Under the pieces are notes generated by a model. It did no database searches. It worked only from the letters and a program-made list of their open reading frames with translations, and was not told the origin of the DNA. Source: Flavobacteriaceae bacterium (GTDB lineage Bacteria > Bacteroidota > Bacteroidia > Flavobacteriales > Flavobacteriaceae). Taken from it: a DNA stretch of 9,394 bases. Below, piece by piece: positions 1 through 7,644 of this stretch. The translations under genes and the position numbers were made by a program. The stretch lies in assembly GCA_002729755.1 (NCBI GenBank), contig PBYT01000023.1, positions 2,012-11,405 of the forward strand, written 5' to 3'. Each line of letters begins with the position of its first letter. The stretch's first letter is position 1.

Positions 1-555
1 AATTTTGAAATTTTGTTTAAAAATCTTTCGCTTGGTGGATATGAAGTTTTATAGTTTTTAGATATTGCTCTAACTAATCCTATATCTTTACTTGGAAATA
101 TGTCTGGTCTATTTAAATTAAACATTAAAAACATTTGCGCACTCCAAATACCAAGTCCTTTTAATTGAGTAATGTAATTAATTGCTTGTTCATCATCCAT
201 TTTTTTTAAATTTCTAATTTTAAAAGATTTATTTTTAAAACTTTTAGCAATGTTTTTTAAATAACTTATCTTTTGATGAGATAGTCCTGCAGTCTTTAGA
301 GAGCTTGAAGATAACTTTAATATATTTTTAGGAATAATTTTTTTTTTACATTTTTTTTCAAACTTTAACCATATGGAATCGGCAGCTTTCGTAGATATTT
401 GTTGTCCTATTATTGTTCTACATAATGAAAAAAAAAGGATCTTTTCTTGTAGTCAAAAATCCTTTGTTAAATTTATTAATAATTTTTCTTAACACAGGAT
501 CTCTTTTTGAAAGTATCCTCTTTGCATTGTTCCAATAAGCAGGAGGTTTTTTCAT
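1..555 (-). CDS. AlkA-type DNA-3-methyladenine glycosylase, partial, frameshifted
   Basis: HhH-GPD superfamily base-excision repair glycosylase, which by family knowledge removes alkylated bases such as 3-methyladenine. It starts at ATG 555-553, whose ATGA overlaps the TGA stop of the upstream permease gene, so the two are probably translationally coupled. As written, the first frame gives only 45 residues and stops at TAG 420-418. Dropping one base from the 9-base A/T run at 428-436 restores one reading frame to the window edge, about 184 residues, with the C-terminus missing. That restored frame carries IIGQQIS (residues 48-54), the helix-hairpin-helix LKGLGIWSAQ (131-140) and PDIFPSKDIGL (150-160), where D157 matches the catalytic aspartate of the AlkA family. 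Other long runs in the gene (10 bases at 338-347, 8 at 200-207) are in frame. The family call is firm. Whether the gene is truly broken is open. Confidence 0.85.
428..436 (-). other. Homopolymer frameshift site in the glycosylase gene
   Basis: Nine A on the plus strand (nine T in the coding sense). Eight would read P-F-F-S-L-C-R-T-I-I-G-Q-Q and join the 45-residue N-terminal piece to the HhH-GPD core. Nine gives an early TAG seven codons after the run begins. Confidence 0.8.
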
Positions 556-1436
556 TGTTGTCTTGGTAAAGTAATAGGTTTTTTTAATTCATTTTCTCTA
601 AAGAAAATAATTGCTGAAGAAACGACAATTAATCCTGCCCCTGATAGTGTATAAATAGTAGGAATTTCTTTAAAAAAGTAAAATCCAAACATTATTGCAA
701 AAACAAGTGAAAGATATTTTAAAGGGGTGGTAAGAGTTACTTCGGCAAGCTTGTATGATTGTGTTAAAAGTAAATTAGCAACACTCCCCAGTAATCCAAT
801 CAAAATAAACAAAATAAAATCGTAAGCACTTGGCATTGCCCACCTTCCAAGTGGAAGAGTAATCAAGCCTCCAAGACCACTTACTATGCTGAAATAAAAG
901 GCTATTAACCAAACTGGTTCACCAACAAGTGAAAGTTTTCTAATTATTATAGAAACTCCTGCAAAACCAATACAAAATATTATTGGGTATATGTAATAAA
1001 AATTTAGATTATCAAAACCAGGTTTCGATATTATAATCGTTCCAACAAATCCTAACCCAACAGCAATCCAACGTTTTAATCTTATTGTTTCGCTTAAAAA
1101 AAACATACTAAATATAACTACCCATAAAGGTGCACTAAAAGCCAATGCGGTAACTTCTGCTAGTTGTAAATTTCTTAATCCATTAAAAATTGCTGCCATT
1201 GCGATTGCTCCAAAAAATGATCTATAAAAATGCAATTTAAAATTTTTTGTTTTATAAAAATCCTTAATTTTTTCTTTTGGAATTAAAAAATATATTGGTA
1301 TCAAACCAAAGAAAGCTCTAAAAAACATTGTTTGGCCTACGTCATATTCGTCTGTTACCTTAATTAAAATGTCCATGAATGAAAAAAATAAAACACTCAT
1401 GATCATATAAATTGCGCCTAAATGATTTTTGCTCAT
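552..1436 (-). CDS. EamA/DMT-superfamily permease
   Basis: A 294-residue inner-membrane protein of the drug/metabolite transporter superfamily. It shows two EamA repeats, roughly residues 8-138 and 150-282, and the hydrophobic pattern fits about ten membrane helices. Family-typical segments are FRAFFGLIP near residue 39, the stretch L-A-E-V-T-A-L-A-F-S-A-P-L-W at the end of the first repeat's core, and the matching Y-K-L-A-E-V-T-L-T-T-P-L-K-Y-L in the second repeat. These paired segments are the usual internal-duplication signature. The substrate cannot be read from sequence; relatives move amino acids, vitamins, S-adenosylmethionine or other metabolites. ATG 1436-1434 is chosen because it gives the usual family length and starts just before the first helix. 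There is no clear Shine-Dalgarno site, and a TATAAT lies 13 bases upstream. The stop TGA overlaps the start of the glycosylase gene downstream. Confidence 0.92.
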   Translation of the reverse strand: MSKNHLGAIYMIMSVLFFSFMDILIKVTDEYDVGQTMFFRAFFGLIPIYFLIPKEKIKDFYKTKNFKLHFYRSFFGAIAMAAIFNGLRNLQLAEVTALAFSAPLWVVIFSMFFLSETIRLKRWIAVGLGFVGTIIISKPGFDNLNFYYIYPIIFCIGFAGVSIIIRKLSLVGEPVWLIAFYFSIVSGLGGLITLPLGRWAMPSAYDFILFILIGLLGSVANLLLTQSYKLAEVTLTTPLKYLSLVFAIMFGFYFFKEIPTIYTLSGAGLIVVSSAIIFFRENELKKPITLPRQQ

Positions 1437-1479
1437 TTGTATTATTTAAATTATAACTTCATACTATTAATAGAAATTT
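1437..1479. promoter_or_regulatory. Divergent promoter region, permease / msrA operon
   Basis: This 43-base gap separates two divergent starts, so it must hold promoters for both directions or lie within them. On the minus strand there is an exact TATAAT (plus-strand 1450-1455), which would place transcription start only about seven bases before the permease ATG. I see no good -35 on that strand. For msrA only weak -10 candidates are visible, for example TACTAT at 1462-1467. No Shine-Dalgarno site precedes either start. Confidence 0.45.
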
Positions 1480-1929
1480 ATGAAAAAAGCTATTTTTGGT
1501 TTAGGATGTTTTTGGGGACCGGAAGAAAAATTTTTTAAATTGGATGGAATTACAAATACAGAAGTTGGATATTGTGGTGGCAAAATTGATCAAACAACTT
1601 ACGAAGAAGTATGTGGTGGTGAAACAAATCATGCTGAAGTTGTAAAAATAGAATTTGATGAAAAAATAATATCTTATGAGGAATTGTTGAAAAAATTTTT
1701 TGAAATACATGATCCTACTACCCTTAATAGACAAGGTTTAGATGTAGGAACACAATATAGAAGTGAGATTTTTTTTTTCGATAATGAACAGAAAAAAATT
1801 GCCGAAGAAATTAAATCAAATTTAAATAAAAAATATAATGGAAAAATTGCTACAAACATTTCTAAACAAAAAAATTATTGTAAAGCAGAAGAATATCATC
1901 AAAAATATATACAAAAAAAAGGTTTGTAG
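1480..1929 (+). CDS. msrA: Peptide-methionine (S)-S-oxide reductase MsrA
   Basis: Reduces the S-epimer of methionine sulfoxide in proteins and free methionine, an oxidative-damage repair enzyme. At 149 residues it is the short form of MsrA and ends soon after the catalytic core (E. coli MsrA is about 212). The catalytic motif G-C-F-W-G is at residues 9-13 with nucleophile C10. Also seen are YEEVCGGETNHAEVV (41-55), DVGTQYRS (88-95) and AEEYHQKY (136-143). C134 just before the last motif and C32 are candidate resolving cysteines (inference). The gene contains a 10-base T run (1769-1778) that is in frame. It heads a four-gene operon; its TAG stop shares one base with the GTG start of the sulfurtransferase. 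No lipoprotein or export signal is present, so it should be cytoplasmic. Confidence 0.96.
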   Translation: MKKAIFGLGCFWGPEEKFFKLDGITNTEVGYCGGKIDQTTYEEVCGGETNHAEVVKIEFDEKIISYEELLKKFFEIHDPTTLNRQGLDVGTQYRSEIFFFDNEQKKIAEEIKSNLNKKYNGKIATNISKQKNYCKAEEYHQKYIQKKGL

Positions 1930-2748
1930 TGAGTATAGTTTCTACATCATGGTTAGACAAAAATCATTCAGAAGTCAAAATTATTGATTCTTCATGGCAC
2001 ATGGCAAATACTAATAGAAATGCTTATCAGGAATATAAAAAAGAACATATTAAAAATGCAATTTTTTTTGACATAGATAAATTATCAAATAAAAAAACCG
2101 AACTTCCTCATATGCTGCCAGATAAAAAGGAATGGGAAAAAATTGTTTCAAACTTAGGAATTACAAATGAAGACCGAATTATTGTTTACGACAATTCAGA
2201 TGTTATAAGTTCTTGTAGGTGTTGGTATACATTTATTTTTTTTGGACACAATCCAAATCTTATCTCTGTTTTAAATGGTGGTTTCTTAAAGTGGAAAAAA
2301 GAAAATAGAAAAACTACTGCTAAAGTTTCCAACTATGAAAAAAAAAAAATATAAAGCAAAAAAAATATCTCGCCTAGTAAAATCAAAAGATGAAATAGAT
2401 AAAAATATAACAGAAAAAAAATTTCAAGTGGTGGATGCAAGAAGCAAAAATAGATTTTTAGGATTAGAAAAAGAACCTAGACAAGGCGTTAGAAGCGGCT
2501 CAATTCAGAATTCATATTGTTTACCTTTTAGTGAACTAATAGATTCTGAAAATAAAACTTTTATAAAAAAAAACCTTATTAAAGAAAAGTTTACAAAGAT
2601 AGGAATTAATAATGAAAAAAACATAGTATTTTCTTGTGGTTCAGGAATTACAGCTGCAGTTTTAGGTCTAGCTTATTCTATGATTAATGATAAATATTTG
2701 CCTGTTGTTTATGATGGTTCTTGGGTCGAGTATGGTAAAATAAAATAA
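1929..2748 (+). CDS. sseA: 3-mercaptopyruvate sulfurtransferase, two rhodanese domains, frameshifted
   Basis: SseA/TST-type enzyme that transfers sulfur from 3-mercaptopyruvate to a thiol or cyanide acceptor. As written it splits into 1929-2354 (141 residues) and 2335-2748 (137 residues), overlapping in different frames. Removing one A from the 12-base run at 2338-2349 restores a single 272-residue protein, close to E. coli SseA (281). The restored protein has an inactive-type N-terminal rhodanese domain (about 1-130, beginning V-S-T-S-W-L and I-I-D-S-S-W-H-M) and a catalytic C-terminal domain (about 147-269). The latter has VDARSKNRFLG (168-178), EPRQGVRSG (182-190) and the active loop C-G-S-G-I-T from C236. 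C-G-S-G rather than the rhodanese-type C-R-K-G favours mercaptopyruvate over thiosulfate. The GTG start overlaps the msrA stop and keeps the first conserved strand. Second gene of the operon. Confidence in the family is high; intactness is unresolved. Confidence 0.88.
2338..2349 (+). other. Homopolymer frameshift site in sulfurtransferase gene
   Basis: Twelve consecutive A, in the linker between the two rhodanese domains. Eleven would read N-Y-E-K-K-K-Y-K-A-K-K and fuse the domains. Twelve puts a TAA at 2352-2354. A run this long is a known type of site for RNA polymerase slippage, so some full-length product could be made even if the DNA is correct (inference). Confidence 0.8.
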
Positions 2749-2753
2749 AAAAA

Positions 2754-3623
2754 ATGAAAAGATCAACTAAAATTACTTCGATAATTATAATATTCTTTTT
2801 AGTAATTACTACAGTCGTTGTTGCAAGAACAATGATAGGAAAGCACTTTCAAAAAAAATTTGGTAAAAGGCCGCCTCCAGGAATAATTGTAACAGTTGTC
2901 AATCAGAAAAAATTTCAAAATAAAATTGAAACATTCGGAACTGCTGTTCCTATAAGAACGAAAGCTTATCAAATAGAAAAATTTGAAATTATTTCGCCAA
3001 TTAAATTTAATCAAAAAGTTAAAAAAGGAGATGTTATTGCAAAACTTAAAACTAGAAACATCATAGCGCCATTTGATGGGGTTATAGGAAAAAGAGATTT
3101 TTCAGATGATATTGCAATATCGGCAAGCTCTATAGTGGTTAACATAGAAGATGCATCCATTTTGTACGTTGATGTAGATATTCCAGAAATATATGCACCT
3201 TATATTAATGAAGGATTATCTACAGATATAAAATTTTCTGGCAATAATGAAAAAATCTATAAGGGAATAATAGAATCAACCGCAAGCAGAATTAATACTG
3301 AAAAAAGATCTTTAGCAGCTAGAGTTAGATTAAATAATTCAAATTTAGAATTATTGCCGGGCGCACTTTTAGAAATTACAATAAAATATAATGAACGTAA
3401 TTCATTAAGTATACCTGACACAAGTGTGAGCTTGGAAGGAAATAAAGTTTACATTTATAAAGTTGATAAAAACAATTTGGCTAAAAGAACAGAAGTTGAA
3501 ATAGGAATAAGAAATGAAGGTTACCTCGAAGTCACTTCTGGTTTAAATGAGGGTGAAAGAATTGTAGCCGAAGGTCTAAAAAAAGTTAGACCGAATGCTA
3601 AAATCAAACCTATAAAAAAATAA
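2754..3623 (+). CDS. RND efflux periplasmic adaptor (HlyD/MFP family), lacks hairpin
   Basis: Membrane-fusion subunit expected to sit in the periplasm, anchored by the N-terminal helix at about residues 7-25, and to work with the RND permease encoded next. At 289 residues it is short for the family (typically 370-400). The first lipoyl half (about 76-98, ending KKGDVIAKL) is followed after only three residues, KTR, by the second half (about 102-131, NIIAPFDGVIG...). The coiled-coil hairpin normally inserted there is absent. A beta-barrel domain follows (about 136-212, including LPGALLEITI) and then a membrane-proximal domain (to about 285, with TSGLNEGERIVAEGL at 261-275). The ATG lies five bases after the sulfurtransferase stop; its own stop overlaps the permease start by one base (TAATG). 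No frameshift is needed, so the short form looks genuine. Substrate unknown. Confidence 0.9.
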   Translation: MKRSTKITSIIIIFFLVITTVVVARTMIGKHFQKKFGKRPPPGIIVTVVNQKKFQNKIETFGTAVPIRTKAYQIEKFEIISPIKFNQKVKKGDVIAKLKTRNIIAPFDGVIGKRDFSDDIAISASSIVVNIEDASILYVDVDIPEIYAPYINEGLSTDIKFSGNNEKIYKGIIESTASRINTEKRSLAARVRLNNSNLELLPGALLEITIKYNERNSLSIPDTSVSLEGNKVYIYKVDKNNLAKRTEVEIGIRNEGYLEVTSGLNEGERIVAEGLKKVRPNAKIKPIKK

Positions 3624-6600
3624 TGTATTTAACCGAAGTAAGTATAAGAAGACCTGTAGTTTCATGGGTTTTATCTCTTATTTTAATTGTATTTGGAGTT
3701 TTTGTTTTTTGGAAATTACCTGTAAGAGAACTTCCATCAGGTTTGCAGCCACCTGTTGTACAGGTTAAAGTTGAATATAAATCTGCTTCCGCCCCAATAA
3801 TTGATGAAGAAGTCACTCAGGTAATTGAAGATGTAATTGGTGGTGCGGAAGGAATCAAAAATATAGATTCGAAATCAGAGAATGGAAAGAGCACCATAAA
3901 TGTAGAATTTGATACAGAAATTGATTTGGATGATGCTGCCAATGATATAAGAGAGAGAGTTGCAAGAGTAGTTGATGCATTGCCATCTGAGTCCAAACCA
4001 CCACAAATACTTAAACAAGCAGCCGGATTTTCAACTACAATGTGGTTAGCACTATCGTCACCAACTTGGAACGACTTAGAGCTTGGTGATTATGCTGAAA
4101 GATATTTGGTGGACAAATTTTCTAGCGTAAAAAACGTAGGTAGAATTTTAGTGGGAGGTTTAAGAGAGCTAAGTGTAAGGGTATGGATAGATCCAGTTAA
4201 ATTGGCAGCAAATAATTTGACAATTCAAGAAGTTGAACAAGCTCTTAGAAATGAAAATCTAAGTTTGCCAGCTGGCACTTTGGAAGCAAACAACAAAGAT
4301 TTAACAATTAATTTAGACAAATCATATAATGATTTGAGCAAACTAAAACAATTACCAATTAAAAAAGGTAAAGATAATTTAGTTAGATTGTCAGATGTCG
4401 CTAATGTTGAATTTGGACCTGTATCAGAAAAAGCTTTATTTAGAGCTCAAAGTAAAAAAACATTAAATTTAAAAACTGTTGGCATTGGAATTTATGCTAG
4501 AAGTGGAGCTTCAACGGTCGAACTTTCAAAAGAAATTAAAAAAAAAGTTGATGAAGTAAAAAAAACCCTACCGGCAGGACTAAATTTAGAGATAGCATTT
4601 AATAGAGCAACATACATTGCGGCAGCAATTAACGAAGTTTATAAAACTCTAATTATTGCTTTCATTTTAGTGGTTGTCATTATTTATTTATTTCTAGGAA
4701 ATCTTAAAGCAGTAATTGTTCCTGCTATAGCTTTACCTGTAAGCTTGATTTCAACTTTTTTAGGAATTTATTTATTTGGTTTGTCAATAAATATTTTCGT
4801 TTTGTTAAGCTTTATCTTGGCAATAGGAATAATTACTGATGACTCGGTTATAATGACTGATGCAATATATAGAAGAATAGAAAATGGAGAATCCCCTTTG
4901 GTTGCTGCATACAAAGGTTCAAAACAAATAACCTTTGCCATCATTGCCACAACATTAATTTTAGTTGCAGTTTTTTTACCATTAATTTTTATAGAAGGAA
5001 TAGCTGGAACTTTATTTAAAGAAACTGCAATTGCATTATCTTTTGCTATTGTTGTTTCATCATTTGTTGCTCTAACTTTATCCCCGATGCTTGGAAGTAA
5101 ATTTTTAGATAAAAAAACAAAAACAAATTTTTTTGTAGTAAAATTTGATAAATTTTTTAAAGGTTTTTCAAATTTTTATCAGGAAACACTAAAATATTGG
5201 CTAGATAAAAAAAAAATAATTATAACATTTATTATATTAATCATAATTAGCTCTGGATTATTATATAACTTTGTTAAAAAAGAACTTCTCCCAATGGAAG
5301 ATAGAGGAACTTATTTGGTTATAGGTTTTACAGATGAGGGTAGTTCATTTCAGTATACCAAAAAAAGAGCTGAGGATGTAGAAAAAAGACTTATACCTTT
5401 TTTGCAAGCAGAAGATAGTCCTTATGATAGATTTCTAATGATAGTCCCTGGCTTTGGAGGTGATAATAGTTTTATAATTATTTCTTTATTAGATAATTGG
5501 AAAAACAGAAAACAAAATTCTCAGATTATTATGAGGCAAGCAATTGGAAAAATAGTAACTGTTCCTCAAGCAGTGGCGTTCCCAATATCTCCACAAGCAA
5601 TAAGAGTATCAACTTATAATAAACCAGTTCAAATGGTTATATTGGGGAGTAGTTATGAAGAATTGGAAAACATCCAATCAAAAGTAATAAGAATGTTACG
5701 AAGAAACAAAGATTTATCTCGAATAGAATCTGATTATTCAAGAAATAAACCAGAAGTAAAATTAGTTATAAATAAAAATAAAGCAAAAGACTTGGCCATA
5801 TCTATCCTATCTATCGGTCAAACTCTTGAAACTCTCTATGGTGGCAAAACTGTCACAAAATTTAATAAACTTGGAAAAGAATATCCAATTATTCTACAAC
5901 AATATTTAGCTGATAGAAAAGATCAAGAAAGCATAAGTAAAATTTTTGTTAGATCAGAAAACACAGGAAAATTAATTTCTTTAGCAAATTTAGTTAATTT
6001 TAAAGAAGAAGGATCTGCTAGCAAACTATCAAGATATAATAGACAAAGAGCAGTTACTATATCTGCGAATATAAGTGAAAATTACACACTATCAGAAGCA
6101 ATCAAATATTTCGAAAAAACTATCGCCGAGATTTCGCCCGGAAGTCAAGTTACGTGGAAAGGTAAATCTGAAGAATTAAAAGAAACTAGTAATGAATTAT
6201 ATATAATTTTTGCTTTAGCACTTTTAACTGCTTATCTTGTAATGGCAGCAACATTCAATTCATTTGTACATCCATTTATTATTGTTCTTACTGTTCCATT
6301 GGCTGTTTTTGGGGGATTGGTATTTATTTTATTTTTTAACAGTTCTGTAAATATTTTTTCTCAAATTGCGCTTGTCATTCTTATTGGAATTTCAACTAAA
6401 AACAGTATTCTGATTGTCGAATACGCTAACCAACTAAGAACCATTGGCAAAAATATTGAAAACTCCGTTAAAGAAGCTTGTGAACTTAGATTTAGACCTA
6501 TTATCATGACATCTCTGAGCACTATGATTGCAATGATACCTTTAATCATAGGTAATATTGGTCCAGGCGCTGGGGAAGCATCACGATTAGCTGTGGGTTC

Positions 6601-6733
6601 TACAATTTTGGGGGGGATGATAATTTCAACTTTCTTTACACTATATGTAACTCCAACAATGTATGTTGCGTTAGCAAAAAATACCAAACGAATTGACGCT
6701 ATTGATATAGAGTTAAAAAAGCAATTACGTTAA
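3623..6733 (+). CDS. RND multidrug efflux permease, AcrB/HAE-1 type
   Basis: Inner-membrane proton-driven exporter of 1036 residues, the normal length for AcrB-type pumps. The start MYLTEVSIRRPVVSWVLS and first helix are typical. Two repeats of a large periplasmic loop plus a helix bundle are visible. The proton-relay pair is present in helix 4 (GIITDDSV, D406 and D407), and the partner lysine in helix 10 (GISTKNS, K926), so the pump should be active. PIIFIEGIAG-type segment (here P-L-I-F-I-E-G-I-A-G near residue 453) and the closing TPTMY are family hallmarks. The ATG shares a base with the adaptor stop, so the two are surely co-translated. A 10-base A run (5207-5216) is in frame. The substrate class is not readable; heavy-metal pumps (CusA) are less likely because of the overall HAE-1 look. 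The TAA stop overlaps the stop of the convergent transglycosylase gene within TTAA at 6730-6733. Confidence 0.95.
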   Translation: MYLTEVSIRRPVVSWVLSLILIVFGVFVFWKLPVRELPSGLQPPVVQVKVEYKSASAPIIDEEVTQVIEDVIGGAEGIKNIDSKSENGKSTINVEFDTEIDLDDAANDIRERVARVVDALPSESKPPQILKQAAGFSTTMWLALSSPTWNDLELGDYAERYLVDKFSSVKNVGRILVGGLRELSVRVWIDPVKLAANNLTIQEVEQALRNENLSLPAGTLEANNKDLTINLDKSYNDLSKLKQLPIKKGKDNLVRLSDVANVEFGPVSEKALFRAQSKKTLNLKTVGIGIYARSGASTVELSKEIKKKVDEVKKTLPAGLNLEIAFNRATYIAAAINEVYKTLIIAFILVVVIIYLFLGNLKAVIVPAIALPVSLISTFLGIYLFGLSINIFVLLSFILAIGIITDDSVIMTDAIYRRIENGESPLVAAYKGSKQITFAIIATTLILVAVFLPLIFIEGIAGTLFKETAIALSFAIVVSSFVALTLSPMLGSKFLDKKTKTNFFVVKFDKFFKGFSNFYQETLKYWLDKKKIIITFIILIIISSGLLYNFVKKELLPMEDRGTYLVIGFTDEGSSFQYTKKRAEDVEKRLIPFLQAEDSPYDRFLMIVPGFGGDNSFIIISLLDNWKNRKQNSQIIMRQAIGKIVTVPQAVAFPISPQAIRVSTYNKPVQMVILGSSYEELENIQSKVIRMLRRNKDLSRIESDYSRNKPEVKLVINKNKAKDLAISILSIGQTLETLYGGKTVTKFNKLGKEYPIILQQYLADRKDQESISKIFVRSENTGKLISLANLVNFKEEGSASKLSRYNRQRAVTISANISENYTLSEAIKYFEKTIAEISPGSQVTWKGKSEELKETSNELYIIFALALLTAYLVMAATFNSFVHPFIIVLTVPLAVFGGLVFILFFNSSVNIFSQIALVILIGISTKNSILIVEYANQLRTIGKNIENSVKEACELRFRPIIMTSLSTMIAMIPLIIGNIGPGAGEASRLAVGSTILGGMIISTFFTLYVTPTMYVALAKNTKRIDAIDIELKKQLR

Positions 6734-7320
6734 AAAATTATATATTTATTTTTGTTAAGTTTTTTCTTACACTTGTTTAATTGTTTCCTATACGTGTTGG
6801 CTTGTTCTGCAACTTTTGTTGCAAGAATAATTACCTTTTGATTATTTTTATAATTTTTGTAATTTCCCCATCCTTCATGATAAGCTAGATATTGTCGGTA
6901 AGGATCTTTTTGTGAAATTTTTAAGATTTTTTCAGTTTTATTTGTATACCAACCAATAAAGTCCACACTGTCTTTAAATCTTGTTCTTGTTGCAAGTTTA
7001 TTGTTTGTTTCTTTCTTATACTGTTCCCAAGTTCCTTTTACAGCTTGAGAATAACCAAAAGAACTTGATGGTCTCTTAAAAGGAATAACTTTAAAAATTT
7101 TTTGTCTTTCAGGTTTTGCCAACCAATCAAAATTGGACTCCATTTTTATAAATGCAAGTTGAATATAAATTGGCGCTCCCCATTTTTGCTCAGTTTTTTT
7201 GGCATGTTTATACCAAAGATATCTTTCTGAGAATATTGAACAAACATCCGTGGTATTTTTAGGAATTGAAGAACAAGATGTTAAGATTAAAAAAAAAATT
7301 AAAAAAAAAATTTTTTTCAT
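6730..7320 (-). CDS. Lipoprotein with SLT-type lytic transglycosylase domain
   Basis: A 196-residue predicted lipoprotein. The N-terminus is a lipoprotein signal (MKKIFFLIFFLILTSC) with lipobox L-T-S-C and lipidation at C16, so it should be membrane-anchored facing the periplasm. The domain at about 45-160 resembles SLT/GEWL lytic transglycosylases, which cleave peptidoglycan glycan strands. It has QLAFIKMESNFDWLAKP (54-70), where E61 is the likely catalytic acid, F-G-Y-S-Q-A (88-93), and L-A-Y-H-E-G-W-G-N-Y (145-154), which resembles the tyrosine-containing late motif. The C-terminus is a lysine/asparagine-rich tail. It is the last gene of the minus-strand group, 15 bases after the zeta-subunit stop. 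The target and any partner are unknown; a pure hydrolase or a structural role cannot be excluded. Confidence 0.85.
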   Translation of the reverse strand: MKKIFFLIFFLILTSCSSIPKNTTDVCSIFSERYLWYKHAKKTEQKWGAPIYIQLAFIKMESNFDWLAKPERQKIFKVIPFKRPSSSFGYSQAVKGTWEQYKKETNNKLATRTRFKDSVDFIGWYTNKTEKILKISQKDPYRQYLAYHEGWGNYKNYKNNQKVIILATKVAEQANTYRKQLNKCKKKLNKNKYIIF

Positions 7321-7335
7321 TAATTTATTAAAAAA

Positions 7336-7644
7336 CTACTTAAACTCAGATTTGGCTTTTTCATTAAGCTCATTCATTTTTTTTCTAATTTCTCCCTCTG
7401 ATATATTGTGACTTTTTAAGTCTACCTTAATTTTTCTAAAAACATCGTCGTCACCTGCTTCTTCAAAATCTGCTTTTATAACTGATTGTATATATTCTTT
7501 TTCTTGCTCTTGATCATAGCCTAAAACTTGTGAAGCCCACTGACCTAGATATTTATTTCTTCTGGCACTTATTTTAAATTGCAATTCTTCGTCGTGTGCA
7601 AATTTTTTTTCAAAACTTTTTTCTCTATCATCAAAACCACTCAT
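7336..7644 (-). CDS. F1-ATPase inhibitory subunit zeta (DUF1476)
   Basis: A 102-residue soluble, highly charged helical protein. It matches the alphaproteobacterial zeta family first characterised in Paracoccus denitrificans, where the N-terminal segment inserts in F1 and blocks ATP hydrolysis. Diagnostic segments are FDDREKSFEKKFAHDEE (4-20), ARRNKYLGQWA (27-37), and IKADFEEAGDDDVFRKI (56-72). Length is as in the family. It starts at ATG 7644-7642, overlapping the TGA of the VanZ-like gene in ATGA. A TAGGA 9 bases before the ATG in the coding sense is one of the few plausible ribosome-binding sites in the window. It is separated from ATP synthase genes here, so regulation of the complex would be in trans. 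Because the family is nearly confined to Alphaproteobacteria, it is the best taxonomic marker in the window. Confidence 0.93.
   Translation of the reverse strand: MSGFDDREKSFEKKFAHDEELQFKISARRNKYLGQWASQVLGYDQEQEKEYIQSVIKADFEEAGDDDVFRKIKVDLKSHNISEGEIRKKMNELNEKAKSEFK

Noticed and set aside
1501..1859. Open frames on the minus strand inside msrA
   Set aside because: They are antisense to a gene with clear catalytic motifs, and their translations are low-complexity phenylalanine/serine/isoleucine strings.
2335..2748. The second sulfurtransferase fragment as an independent single-domain rhodanese gene
   Set aside because: Its ATG lies inside the homopolymer region with no ribosome site, and the preceding fragment is exactly the missing N-terminal domain of a mercaptopyruvate sulfurtransferase. 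A split gene explains both better.
6361..6687. 108-codon minus-strand open frame inside the pump gene
   Set aside because: Mirror of conserved helix-coding sequence of the permease; no family motif, start site or spacing to support it.
6734..6770. A/T-rich stretch after the pump gene with AAAAA and TTTTT that could pair
   Set aside because: The stem is five A-T pairs with mismatches, and it lies inside the transglycosylase coding sequence. Expected by chance at this base composition.
7199..7411. Plus-strand open frame across the transglycosylase start
   Set aside because: Antisense to a lipoprotein signal peptide; its lysine/isoleucine run only reflects the A-rich complement.
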